A DNA stretch of 28,431 nt, taken from positions 1-28,431 of IMG/VR virus record IMGVR_UViG_3300032073_000175; one strand, 5' to 3'. The translations under genes and the position numbers were made by a program. Source of the stretch: a virus. Below are positions 17,301-24,796 of the stretch, piece by piece. Every line of letters starts with the position of its first letter. The first letter of the stretch is position 1. The notes beneath the pieces are model-generated. The model searched no databases. It was not told the origin of the DNA and saw only the letters and a list, made by a program, of their open reading frames with translations.

Positions 17301-17795
17301 ACCACCAAGATTGTTTGAGTCTTGAGTTACTTCATTTAATGTTTCTGCATCTAAGAATTCTGTATAGAATGTAGAACCAGAGTTACCAGTTCTTTGATAT
17401 TTAACATGTAATGTTAGTGGGTCATCAGATGTCTTCTGACTTGTATTAACAACCTTACATACAACACCAGAAGTTTCTCCTTGATAAAATTTACCAATTG
17501 CATCTACACGAAAAGATTCTGTTGCTTGAACTCCAGCTCCATTTGGATTAATGTCTTCAACCCTTACTCCAAAGTATTGATTATCATAGTTAGTTCTTGC
17601 TCCAAGAATGATTGAACCTTCTTTGAAGATATGAGAACCAAACCTCTCAATTTGGTTTTGAAGTATTGATTGTAATTGTGTTAGTTCCCTAGCCTGTATT
17701 GCAGCAGATGGTTTAAACAGAACTCGATGAAAATTCTTCGAGTCTGCATAATCATCATAATAAGGACTAACATTAAGGTCTGTTTTTTGAGCCAC
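11349..17795 (-). CDS. DUF4815-type giant virion structural protein
   Basis: This 2148-residue protein starts at GTG (17795-17793), with AGGA nine bases upstream overlapping the gp8 stop. Its first 70 residues (VSPYYDDY, NFHRVLFKPSAAIQARELTQ, LQNQIERFGSHIFKEGS) are the signature of DUF4815, found in marine T4-like phage virion proteins. A segment near residues 1245-1320 (VNPYDVANFVGRLELSPDKD, then GTVWNDWQQTWSG) and one near 1545 (WVDPLAQSFLVEQEEGVFI) are also conserved in that family. Between them lies an Arg/Gly patch at 1338-1357. Several beta units of the TSGATGIV type and a GATFDIT...NPGFNY module recur. The gene follows gp8, where T4 has gp9-gp12, so it is probably an outer baseplate component, perhaps linking wedge and fibres; that role is inferred from position. 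Confidence 0.85.
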   Translation of the reverse strand: MAQKTDLNVSPYYDDYADSKNFHRVLFKPSAAIQARELTQLQSILQNQIERFGSHIFKEGSIILGARTNYDNQYFGVRVEDINPNGAGVQATESFRVDAIGKFYQGETSGVVCKVVNTSQKTSDDPLTLHVKYQRTGNSGSTFYTEFLDAETLNEVTQDSNNLGGYSSASSNNQFKVYSIAGSTNVGSMVGSAANISEGIIYTRGMFVRVPEQTLILEKYSNSPSYKVGVDVAETLTSYSEDTSLLDNAQGSTNENAPGADRLTLTMTLAKKAITATDSTDFIELMRLSAGEVVKKQEITEYNRLQETMARRTFDESGDYTLQPFTMSYREHLNDLSNNGVYTSTDTPSGNANKFISVISSGKAYVRGYEIDKQVPTFLTFDKARTTQSKNNVASAFRIGNFLKIDTIYGLPDISATGDSNAYSEIGLYDTAGANVAGNGSANGSLIGYARVRAYEQFDTSSDALYLFDVQMFTQLTTASVSLAKGQKVKGTTSGATGIVAEAVSSGTTVKLHSVVGTFNTSDTLRKHQNSSGGVAVSAIRNYDIGRIRSVFQDRGTGNFQEFGANVVLEDNQTLTGSGTVTLDGDSSNDTITGISSRFTSELQEGDSLLLANNATTTVVSVASDTSVTVTDITSGTSGTISGNIVRQRAKFYKQDQTVAISGLPNNGIKEITGIETEIVRRMVVTTSDGNGDVTVSSTDGTFVAFSDDDYHAVVETTSTASRTPIALTSSNVTVNNGANSGSVVIDVGVASKTCKVIVTVQRGTVAAATKTLVKGACAVVNTANSTTNYGNSYQHTDITVGVADVYEIRGVFEGGNALNPSGDGSTFVTAPTPPSFRYTADAGSNALSTAGTEIVGNVSNARGILIENDSNVCYFYYVDGSAKFQSGEGVTFTDGTDKAGTIGSLTAGSKEITDNFVFDDGQRDGYYGISKITRKKNAPTPNGPLMIVFDYFTHSAGNTFNGTSYSGMEIDKIPNYVADRFDPTASFDSDGDFALADSIDYRPVAARLLGTAPNNNVDSPQNISGISTYPFSYGSTAFEGNGSLSNDLAKIGSNITLDYDHYLPRKDRVFLTSLGEFVVVTGEPSDSPKKGAKIDNAIEIAEVFVPAFTPDVGEVETKLIQHRRYTMRDIDGIQRRLTQLETAVSLSMLEEKTETLQVLDDEGFDRFKSGFVVDPFKGHGVGDVFHPDYGIAVDQREGIARPAHRTNYFDLEFNSGVSSNITKSGDLLTLPFTETNYISANKASQQVNVNPYDVANFVGRLELSPDKDVWHDMEQLPSITSSQEGSFDAVLAGVELGTVWNDWQQTWSGTPIVTSNSDNVLEGAFQGIEPEEFEVVRGGRRGGRGRRRIPRGRGRRAVTTTVTRTIPTREQRTGIITNIVEDIVTTRNDRVVGVSAVNFMRTIDITITGELLKPNTALNVFFDNIQVNAHCTPASATYGVGGATAKGTQLVTDNRGKLNATFTIPNDDTLRFETGVRTLKVTDTTTVDSALSTTSAFTNFMANGSLTSQQTEIINTRNGRLVQESVSESRANQVTTSNTTTRWVDPLAQSFLVEQEEGVFINSIDVFFSAKDAGGLPVTCSIRQMLNGSPTQKIMPFAEKTLYPSEVSVSANAQTSTKFSFPSPVYLNPNTEYCFVLESNSNAYLTWVGQMGDFDIHTKEPIDKQPYAGVLFKSQNSSTWTPEQMQDLKFNINRCLFNTGGTAVLENKAIPSKKLKSNPIETISGDRDRLKVHHQSHGMYDQDSNVTISGVEGDKDNGVLSVTSSASGTGVVNTYTGVGGTADNNGSGATFDITLDTTTSISSIKINNPGFNYAVNETVTIRQDSVGGSGATTFCVITVASIEDTLGGIPIGKINTTHTTFQSFDMDSYEVNISLGNHLGATESTRAGGDNVFASENMYYDVIHTLVPNVVYPKTTLTSNMFKTSTGGVNANTTGNSYVKASSSQTLVLNDNNFMVTSGIVASQINETNEMASVKSFRLSLGLTSESNFVSPVIDLGSIGANTVMNRINHVTTGSDLAANTTLVEGTQPDGDNNAAIYCTRLVQLENPASQLKVIFDGFRAAGTADGEIKTYFKLLKADSTLPIEELGWTEFATTNVPDADSSKFRSYEYDATNLEEFVGFSIKIVMKSKDTTMPCAIKAFRGLALA
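13725..13784 (-). other. Arg/Gly-rich patch in the 2148-residue virion protein
   Basis: Residues 1338-1357 contain 11 Arg and 7 Gly in 20 positions (pattern RGGRRGGRGRRRIPRGRGRR) and no acidic residue. The surrounding protein is Thr/Ser/Asp-rich and not basic. The patch sits between two conserved segments, so it looks like an exposed linker or an interaction loop. Confidence 0.85.
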
Positions 17796-17806
17796 TGTTA
17801 GTTATC

Positions 17807-19264
17807 CTACATTTCAATTATTAGTTTGATGTCCTCAATCTGGTCAGCAGCCCTTGCTACTGCACCCCTATTTTCTAGATATACTATATCACCAGAATTT
17901 CTTTTTACTTCTGGGTATGCACTACTTACTGCATTACTAGATTCAAGGTTACCTTTACTTGCAAGAGAACCTAATGCTGTTCCAGCATGTATTACATTAC
18001 TGTTTGCAAATGCATTGTAGTTTCCTACTGAATCAACTGCTGGTAGATAATAAACATATCTATTAGTTGCATCTACTGATACTACTCTTCCTACAGCAGT
18101 TCCAGAAACGACTGTTCCAGCATTTGCAATGTAGTCATCTACTACTGGTAATGTTGCACTACTATTCATAGTGAATCTGTTTAATGCACTTAGTGTTGTT
18201 GCACTTGATAAAGTATCTGAAGCTATATTAGTTGGATTTGTAATCAAACCTATTTGTCTAAAATCGTTATCTGTTGGGAAGTCACCAGAACCCTCTGCAT
18301 ATTCTAAACGAGAGTTTACGATGACATAGTTTCCACCTAATTCTTCTACTGCATCTGAACCATGTCCATTCTTAGGACTGATAATTATTTCAATGTCAGC
18401 ACCAGAACCAGAACCACCACCTGTTGCAGTTTTAAGTACAGTATTATCTATACTTGCAACTGAGTAACCAGAACCAATATTTTGAATTGATACTGCTGTA
18501 ATTACACCAGATGATACTGTTACTCTAATCTGTCCACTTGCACCATCACCACTTATTGCAACATTTGACTGTCCATCTGAACCATAGTTAGTTCCACCAG
18601 CCTTCACTCTTGCATGAAGTATGTGTCCATCAATTGCAGCTTCTTCTACATCCCATTGTGCAGAGTTATCATCTGCAGCTGCACTTCCTAGTCCAGCAAC
18701 TTCTCCATCAACTGCAGCTTTTCTACCAAGTGTTTTAACTGGTATAAAGTCTGATGTTACGAATTTAATAACATCGGATGCAGAAATAGAATACATATAT
18801 TTCCATGTATAATTGTCTGCCCCTGTTATTAGGGCTGTTCCTGTTCCTACAGGCATTACTGTTGAGTTTCCTACACCACCATTATTAGATATACATTTGT
18901 ATACATTATAATCACTGGTTACAACATAGAATGTTGATGCCCATAAAGTTGTTGCACCACTAGTTGCGGTGTTGCTTGATGAGTAGTTATGTCTATACTC
19001 ATCATATTTTGTTCCACTTGTCCAGTCTCTTCGGATAATGGCATGACTTACATCTGTTGATGAAACTTTCTTCAAAGCTGTCATATTTGCATATGCATCA
19101 TACTCATCGTTTAAAGAGTCAACTGGAGTAGGTGGATTATTATCATCTGACCACGCAATAGGTCTTCCAATAAACATATACATTGCATTACCAGTTTCGG
19201 TAGCACTCTGTTTAAATTCCTTTGCGTTGTGCAGTCTGAATTTTTCTGTAATAATCGCTGCCAT
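17807..19264 (-). CDS. gp8: Baseplate wedge subunit gp8 homologue
   Basis: This 485-residue protein matches T4 gp8, the wedge subunit that binds gp7 and gp10 in the T4 baseplate. Visible signatures are FYVVTSDYNVYKCISNNGG (112-130), NYTWKYMYSI (151-160) and, further on, GHGSDAVEELGGNYVIVNSR followed by an NDFRQIGLI segment, all typical of marine T4-like gp8 proteins. T4 gp8 is 334 residues. The extra length lies in a Gly-rich beta insert (NIGSGYSVAS and nearby) and in the C-terminal half. The ATG has a strong AGAGGAAGG site, and two perfect late promoter octamers lie upstream, so expression should be high and late. It precedes the DUF4815-type gene by 11 bases, and the two are probably co-transcribed. 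Confidence 0.88.
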   Translation of the reverse strand: MAAIITEKFRLHNAKEFKQSATETGNAMYMFIGRPIAWSDDNNPPTPVDSLNDEYDAYANMTALKKVSSTDVSHAIIRRDWTSGTKYDEYRHNYSSSNTATSGATTLWASTFYVVTSDYNVYKCISNNGGVGNSTVMPVGTGTALITGADNYTWKYMYSISASDVIKFVTSDFIPVKTLGRKAAVDGEVAGLGSAAADDNSAQWDVEEAAIDGHILHARVKAGGTNYGSDGQSNVAISGDGASGQIRVTVSSGVITAVSIQNIGSGYSVASIDNTVLKTATGGGSGSGADIEIIISPKNGHGSDAVEELGGNYVIVNSRLEYAEGSGDFPTDNDFRQIGLITNPTNIASDTLSSATTLSALNRFTMNSSATLPVVDDYIANAGTVVSGTAVGRVVSVDATNRYVYYLPAVDSVGNYNAFANSNVIHAGTALGSLASKGNLESSNAVSSAYPEVKRNSGDIVYLENRGAVARAADQIEDIKLIIEM

Positions 19265-19303
19265 TTTTTCCTTCCTCTAAGTTAAAAAATATTTTCTATT
19301 AAG

Positions 19304-19311
19304 TATTTATA
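19304..19311 (-). promoter_or_regulatory. T4-type late promoter octamer (proximal of a tandem pair)
   Basis: TATAAATA on the minus strand, ending 39 bases before the gp8 ATG. It lies in the 52-base gap after the gp7-like gene. A second identical octamer is exactly 10 bases upstream. Confidence 0.6.
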
Positions 19312-19313
19312 TG

Positions 19314-19321
19314 TATTTATA
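19314..19321 (-). promoter_or_regulatory. T4-type late promoter octamer (distal of a tandem pair)
   Basis: TATAAATA on the minus strand, overlapping the TAA stop of the gp7-like gene (19317-19319). It is one helical turn from the proximal copy, on the same face of the DNA. Confidence 0.5.
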
Positions 19322-22300
19322 CACCAGATTGTACAGAAGCAGGATAATTTAATATCATTGTTCTTCCACTATGTTCCTGTAAATCAGAAATACTATTATT
19401 TGGATATAAAGTACTTATATCACTAATTTTAACACCTTCATAAGGTGCTTCATGTAGAATCCTTCCACCAACTGAACCATCGTAATTTGAATGTCCATGT
19501 GGAACACCATTTTCCATAAGGATTAAATCACCCTTATCCCAGCCGTTACTTGAAGTTGGAGTTGTTCCAACTGCATTTCCAGATTCTAATCTAAGTCTAT
19601 CTTCAATCTCAAGTGATTGAGAGAAACCTATTTTTGCAAGGTCACCTAGTGTTGGGCCAAGTCTTTCGACTGGTTCACCAAATGATATTGCATTTTCTTG
19701 GACTATCCTTGTACCATCCTCATATACAAGTGTATCTTGTACTTCGGATTTCATAAAGTATGAACCCAAGTTAAATGACCTTTCAGTCACAAATCTTTCG
19801 TGTGTTTCTATATCTGTTGCATCTTCTAATGCAAGTCTATCACCATTAGTACCACTCTCTAATGTGATTTCTTCTGTTGGGTCTACAGTCCAAAGAATAC
19901 CAGTATAGTATTTACCATCTGTTGTATAAATGTTTTCTGCAGCCTCTGGTTCTATCATTAAGAACCCATTGTCTATTTCTTCTATAAGATATGAACCATC
20001 TTCTGTTACAATATATTCCTCATCAACATTTGCAACTGAGTTAATTCGTTTTGCATCGGATGGAACAAGATGATTACTATTTCCTACTGCAAGGTTATTG
20101 ATTATAGAATCCCTACCAGCATTCTTAGTTGATTCACCCCAATCCAATCCACCTGTTTGTACTATAGCAGTTGTTGCACCACTTCCTCTTTTACCATGTT
20201 GATTTACAGATTCATTGATATCTGGAACAATCGTTAATGTTCTACCAGACCTTGTATTTGCAGTTGCAAAGGTTTGTAGAATTGTGATGTTCTTTCTGTG
20301 CTGTCTGTTTGCACCTTCGTAATACTCAGAAGTTTTATGAGCAAATGCATTTGTATCAACACTTGTTGATGGTCGACTTGGAGTAGAAACTGTGGTATAA
20401 TGTCCATTAGAGAAATCTACTATTCTTTCATGTACATGATGTTCTTCTACTACTGTTGCAGTAAAGTGTGTTGTATTTCCTGCTTCGTTTGTTACTACAC
20501 CTGTACTGAAACTTCCTAAGTTTGCACCAAATGAATCTGACCCAGACCAGACAATAATAAACTTATTGACTGTATCGTGTTCCATGACACGACCTAACTT
20601 ACCATTGTTTTTAATTGTTTGTCCTATTGACAAAGCATTATTCAATGTAGTATAATATAATCTGTGATGTGCATAATGAGGATATATCTCTATTTCTTTT
20701 TCTACCTTATGTCCATGTGCAGTTACATTTGCACGAATAATTCTATCGTATAATCCAACATCGGATTCTGTAATATCCTCTCCAATAATAAATGCTTGTC
20801 CAGAGCCTTGGTCTGTTTTAGTACTGTTGTTTACTACTGTTGCAACATGTGATTTAACACCAGAGGTTTCTCCAATAACACCATGCACATATTCTACTGT
20901 AGTATCAGATTGATTTGTTTTCCATAATGCACCTGTAGGTAAGAATAGTCCCCAGACACCACCTCGTTTTCCTTCTACTGTAAATTGTTTGATTGCAGTA
21001 TTATCTGGTCTAATCTGGTCAACGATTAAATCGTTACCATCTATTGATACTACTCTACCTTTAATTGTTGCAATATCTCCACTTGCAGTCTTGAATAAGT
21101 TCTGTGTTACTGTTTCACCAACTGTAAATGCAGTTGAACCTGCTGGAGACATTCCACCATTGTTTAGTGTTAGTTTTATTTTATCATCTGCAAGGAATCT
21201 TTCTGTAACTGCAACACCTTCTCCAGATTCTAAAATTATATTTTGTTCTTCTGCATAGAATACATCTTCTTCTCCAGATGCAACTGTTCCTTCTTCTAAA
21301 ATAATTTTTGCTGGGTCAATCTTAGAACCAATATAAAGTGTTGGTACAAATGACCTTGTAATTCTATCTCCATCAAATCCTTCTGTCTTAGAACCACTTC
21401 TATATGTTTCTGCACTACCATCAAGGTTGTTTGTAATTGCAACTTCACCAAAGAAGATTGTTCCAGCTGGATTTAATAACTGTTGAACGACTGAACGATA
21501 TTTGTTAATACTTTGTCCAACCTTAATTACATATGAAAAGTCTTGATAGAATTTTGAATCTTGTATTCTTTGTGATGTTACAGAAGGGAAACCTATATCA
21601 CTTGTATAGTTTCCATCAATCTTTGCAATAGTATTTTGTTTTGCACTTGCTGTTGCTGGATTACCTTCTAATATCTGAAAAGTCTTTCCATCGGATGCAG
21701 TACATTGTTCTCCTATTCTATAAACACCACTTGTTAAATTTATTGATAGAATATTTCTGTCACCATCAATATTTACAACTGTACCAATTGCACCACTAAC
21801 ATCTCCTGTTACAGTAGTGTTAAGAACTGGTTGTGCAGATTGTCTACCAATTATAAAATGGTTTGTGAAGTTTGTTATACCATTTGATTTATCGAAATGG
21901 TTTCCTTCATCTATTATTCTAAGTTCTCCTACAGTTCCAATAGACTTACCATATGCTAATAATTTTGCACCTTTTCCTGTTGTGAAACTGTTCTGGACTA
22001 CTGTACAAGTTGTACCAGAAGAACTACCTGTGATTGTATCACTTACACCAAATGTTGTAGTATCAGTTGTAGTTTGTAGTTTACCTATGATAAGTTTCTT
22101 TGCACCTTTGTCATGGTCAACCAGAACACCAGTTGTAGTTCCAGATGTAACTGTTTCTCCTATTGCAAAATTTGCTTTTTCAATTGTTGAAACATAATCT
22201 AAGTCTTCACTATAGAATACTTCTCCGCCTGGATATGCTTTTGGAAGTTTAGTATACCCAACTCCACTTGTTGTAACTCTAACTCTTGAGATTGCACCAG

Positions 22301-24239
22301 TTGGGTTTGCACCAGATTGGTCATAAAGAATTTTATCTTCACCAGTTGATTGTAATCCATCTTCTAAAATTAAAGTTGTTTCTTCTGGTTGTGCAAACAC
22401 TTCGATGATAGTACCAGCTGCACCAACATAATTTGCATGAGAAGCGTTTGCATAAGTTCCTGTGAATACTATAGAGTTTCCATTGAGACCAACATTGGCA
22501 CTTCCTCTTACTTCTTCAAAATTTGTAAAGGTAACATTACCACCTTGAGCTGCAATACTTTGAGATTGGTTTGTTCTCTTAACTCTGACCATAACTTTTT
22601 CTGGGTCATAAACTAAAAGTTCATTATGTTTATCTCTTCCACTAAATGTAGTTTGACCAGCAGTTGCAACAAATTCGAATGAACCAAATGTAGTTCCACT
22701 TTCTAAAAGAATATCTCCAGAAACAGATGTTATTATACCTCGTGCAAGTGTACCACCAGAATCCCTGTTATCAAATACAACTAGGTCTCCATCATCATAA
22801 CCTTGTCCTGTGTTTGATGGGTCTACTATTACTTTTTCTACCTTACCATCTTCAACAGTACCAACTAATGCTTTTGCAACTTTACCAACACCAAGTTCTG
22901 ATTGTGGTAAATTGATTGGAACATTATCAGATGGAGAATATAATGAACCTCTTGATACTTCTTCGGATTTCATTGAACCACCAATTACTGCTGTTGTACT
23001 TGTGGTGTTTACTGTCTCTAAAACTAATATTGGAGTTTTTCCATGAACTTCATTTAGACTATTGTCTGATTGTGTTCCTTCTTCCAGAAGAAGTATACTT
23101 CCTGTTTCTTCTGCTTCGATTTGAAATGCTTCTGTATTATCTGATTCTGATGAAACAAATCCTGTTCCTGTTTCAGACTCAAGTGTTAGAAGAACATTAC
23201 CATCGGTCGCATCTAAATTTGATACGATACCTCTAACAGTTGCATTATGAAATTTTAAACTACTGTATCTTGATTGTAATTCTACTGTATCACCAATATT
23301 TAATGAACCTGTATATGGCTCCATAATAGTGATTCTATAAACATTCTCACCTTCACCAGATGCTTGAACTCTACTAATTGTATCTGCTTGTATTTCAGTT
23401 ACTACTGTTCCTTCATTATCTTTCTTAACTACTTTTCCTTGTGAATAGTCTAGTAGGTTTTTTGTAGAATGTAAATGTATGACTGTATACTCAAGCCATT
23501 TGGATTGAGATGGTGCAATCATATTATCTCTAGGATATACGATTGTTATGTCTTCACCATACAGAATTCTAAATAAGAAATCGTATGATGCCATACTACC
23601 TTTTGCTAGGTAGATGTTATTAATATGTTTTGCAAGTAATCTTTTATCTGCAATTATTTTTGTGTCAATCGAAGGCATGAAGTCTTTTCGGAAGTATTCC
23701 AAAAAGTCCCCTGTTGTCTTATCTACATCTGCATAGTCTAACAGATTGTTTGCAGCGAACAATGCACCACCTTCAAAGGAATCAACCTTTGCAGTGTATC
23801 CACTATTCTGACCAACGATTGTTTCATCTGGTAAAAATTGTGCCTCAGTAAATACTTCGATGTATAGTTTATTGGATGTGTTTCCAATAACATCGATTCT
23901 TGCAGTTGCACCAGATGTTGAACCAACTACATATTCACCTATTTCCCAAGAACCAGTTTGTGTAGCTGAACCTTCACCTATACCTAACTGTTCTTTTAGA
24001 ATCTTTGCACTAGAAATAGGAGAAGGAGAGAAGGTTGCATTCTCTTGTAAGATTGCACCTTCCCCATCTTCTAAACCTATTGTATCAAGGTCTGTTCCTT
24101 GTTTGTGTATAAGGATGCCTTTCTCAAGAAAGTCAAAGTATGCAGACATGAACCTTTTGAGTCCTTGTCCCTCTTCATTGATATACTCTGGTAAGAGTTC
24201 ATCAATTTGGTCTACTATCCTATCGTTGAGAATCGGCAT
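19317..24239 (-). CDS. gp7: gp7-like baseplate wedge giant protein
   Basis: This 1640-residue protein lies between gp6 and gp8, the slot of T4 gp7, the wedge initiator (1032 residues in T4). Residues 178-236 (GDFLEYFRKDFMPSIDTK, then LLAKHINNIYLAKGS and FLFRILYGEDITIVYPR) and 891-935 (RIQDSKFYQDFSYVIKVGQS, LLNPAGTIFFGE) match proteins annotated as gp7-like in marine T4-like phages. Many short units of the (I/L)xLE(D/E/S)G type recur from residue 54 to the C-terminal part. GExVxGxTSGAxA beta units recur too, and one FLNG-type fibre module sits at about 518-616. The ATG has an AAGGAT site. The gp7 name rests on position and family resemblance; direct homology to T4 gp7 is not visible by eye. 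Confidence 0.7.
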   Translation of the reverse strand: MPILNDRIVDQIDELLPEYINEEGQGLKRFMSAYFDFLEKGILIHKQGTDLDTIGLEDGEGAILQENATFSPSPISSAKILKEQLGIGEGSATQTGSWEIGEYVVGSTSGATARIDVIGNTSNKLYIEVFTEAQFLPDETIVGQNSGYTAKVDSFEGGALFAANNLLDYADVDKTTGDFLEYFRKDFMPSIDTKIIADKRLLAKHINNIYLAKGSMASYDFLFRILYGEDITIVYPRDNMIAPSQSKWLEYTVIHLHSTKNLLDYSQGKVVKKDNEGTVVTEIQADTISRVQASGEGENVYRITIMEPYTGSLNIGDTVELQSRYSSLKFHNATVRGIVSNLDATDGNVLLTLESETGTGFVSSESDNTEAFQIEAEETGSILLLEEGTQSDNSLNEVHGKTPILVLETVNTTSTTAVIGGSMKSEEVSRGSLYSPSDNVPINLPQSELGVGKVAKALVGTVEDGKVEKVIVDPSNTGQGYDDGDLVVFDNRDSGGTLARGIITSVSGDILLESGTTFGSFEFVATAGQTTFSGRDKHNELLVYDPEKVMVRVKRTNQSQSIAAQGGNVTFTNFEEVRGSANVGLNGNSIVFTGTYANASHANYVGAAGTIIEVFAQPEETTLILEDGLQSTGEDKILYDQSGANPTGAISRVRVTTSGVGYTKLPKAYPGGEVFYSEDLDYVSTIEKANFAIGETVTSGTTTGVLVDHDKGAKKLIIGKLQTTTDTTTFGVSDTITGSSSGTTCTVVQNSFTTGKGAKLLAYGKSIGTVGELRIIDEGNHFDKSNGITNFTNHFIIGRQSAQPVLNTTVTGDVSGAIGTVVNIDGDRNILSINLTSGVYRIGEQCTASDGKTFQILEGNPATASAKQNTIAKIDGNYTSDIGFPSVTSQRIQDSKFYQDFSYVIKVGQSINKYRSVVQQLLNPAGTIFFGEVAITNNLDGSAETYRSGSKTEGFDGDRITRSFVPTLYIGSKIDPAKIILEEGTVASGEEDVFYAEEQNIILESGEGVAVTERFLADDKIKLTLNNGGMSPAGSTAFTVGETVTQNLFKTASGDIATIKGRVVSIDGNDLIVDQIRPDNTAIKQFTVEGKRGGVWGLFLPTGALWKTNQSDTTVEYVHGVIGETSGVKSHVATVVNNSTKTDQGSGQAFIIGEDITESDVGLYDRIIRANVTAHGHKVEKEIEIYPHYAHHRLYYTTLNNALSIGQTIKNNGKLGRVMEHDTVNKFIIVWSGSDSFGANLGSFSTGVVTNEAGNTTHFTATVVEEHHVHERIVDFSNGHYTTVSTPSRPSTSVDTNAFAHKTSEYYEGANRQHRKNITILQTFATANTRSGRTLTIVPDINESVNQHGKRGSGATTAIVQTGGLDWGESTKNAGRDSIINNLAVGNSNHLVPSDAKRINSVANVDEEYIVTEDGSYLIEEIDNGFLMIEPEAAENIYTTDGKYYTGILWTVDPTEEITLESGTNGDRLALEDATDIETHERFVTERSFNLGSYFMKSEVQDTLVYEDGTRIVQENAISFGEPVERLGPTLGDLAKIGFSQSLEIEDRLRLESGNAVGTTPTSSNGWDKGDLILMENGVPHGHSNYDGSVGGRILHEAPYEGVKISDISTLYPNNSISDLQEHSGRTMILNYPASVQSGV

Positions 24240-24251
24240 TATTAATTATCC

Positions 24252-24713
24252 TTATGAAACAACAAACCCATGTCCGCCTATAACGAACCATGCAGTACCA
24301 CTATACATCATGACTACTGATTCACCAGTAGCACTAAGTGTTACCTTAGTTCCACCACTTAATGTACCAGAAGGGTCGATGTCAACATCAGCACCACCAT
24401 CATTGGCAAGAACAAAATATTTAATTTGTCCTGTAGAACCATTTGGTAATGCAAGAGTTGATGTACCAGAAGAATGCGAAGTAATTGAGTGACCCCACAC
24501 ACCTGCTGTTGCTGTTATAGCACTTCCAGAGAACGACACTGTTTCCATTGCTTGTGCAAATCCAATGTAGTCTGGAAGGTTGTTAATTACATTACTGACT
24601 GACACCTTTTTGTTTACTGGAGTTCCAGAAGGGTCATCAATAACATGTAGCAAGTCTTCACCTGCTATACCTGTACCCAAGTCTGTTAGGGCTGTTACTT
24701 TTTTATCTGCCAT
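24252..24713 (-). CDS. Small beta-rich fibre-like structural protein
   Basis: This 153-residue protein has two parts. The N-terminal 45 residues ([20 protein letters not shown] and [15 protein letters not shown]) match a widespread phage fibre attachment motif. The C-terminal part ([47 protein letters not shown]) is a beta domain often found at the ends of marine phage structural proteins. The ATG has an AGAGGAAA site. It sits alone between gp6 and the gp7-like gene, an unusual place for a fibre-like protein, and could decorate or cap the wedge. Its exact role is unknown. The gap before it holds two hairpins. Confidence 0.78.
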   Translation of the reverse strand: MADKKVTALTDLGTGIAGEDLLHVIDDPSGTPVNKKVSVSNVINNLPDYIGFAQAMETVSFSGSAITATAGVWGHSITSHSSGTSTLALPNGSTGQIKYFVLANDGGADVDIDPSGTLSGGTKVTLSATGESVVMMYSGTAWFVIGGHGFVVS

Positions 24714-24747
24714 TTTAGTTTCCTCTTAAATTTAGCATTATTATAAA

Positions 24748-24763
24748 CCCACATAATTGTGGG
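24748..24763 (-). terminator. Possible weak terminator hairpin after gp6
   Basis: On the minus strand CCCACA-ATTA-TGTGGG forms a six-base-pair stem with a four-base loop, followed by TTTATAATAA. It is 33 bases after the gp6 stop. The U-run is short, so it may instead be an RNA processing or stability element. Confidence 0.35.
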
Positions 24764-24771
24764 AATTCTAC

Positions 24772-24789
24772 TTCATGCATATACATGAA
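24772..24789. repeat. Inverted repeat TTCATG-CATATA-CATGAA
   Basis: Six-base arms around a six-base centre, eight bases from the CCCACA hairpin, in the 83-base gap between gp6 and the 153-residue gene. This is the largest non-coding gap in the window. Function unknown. Confidence 0.5.
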
Positions 24790-24796
24790 TCATAGT

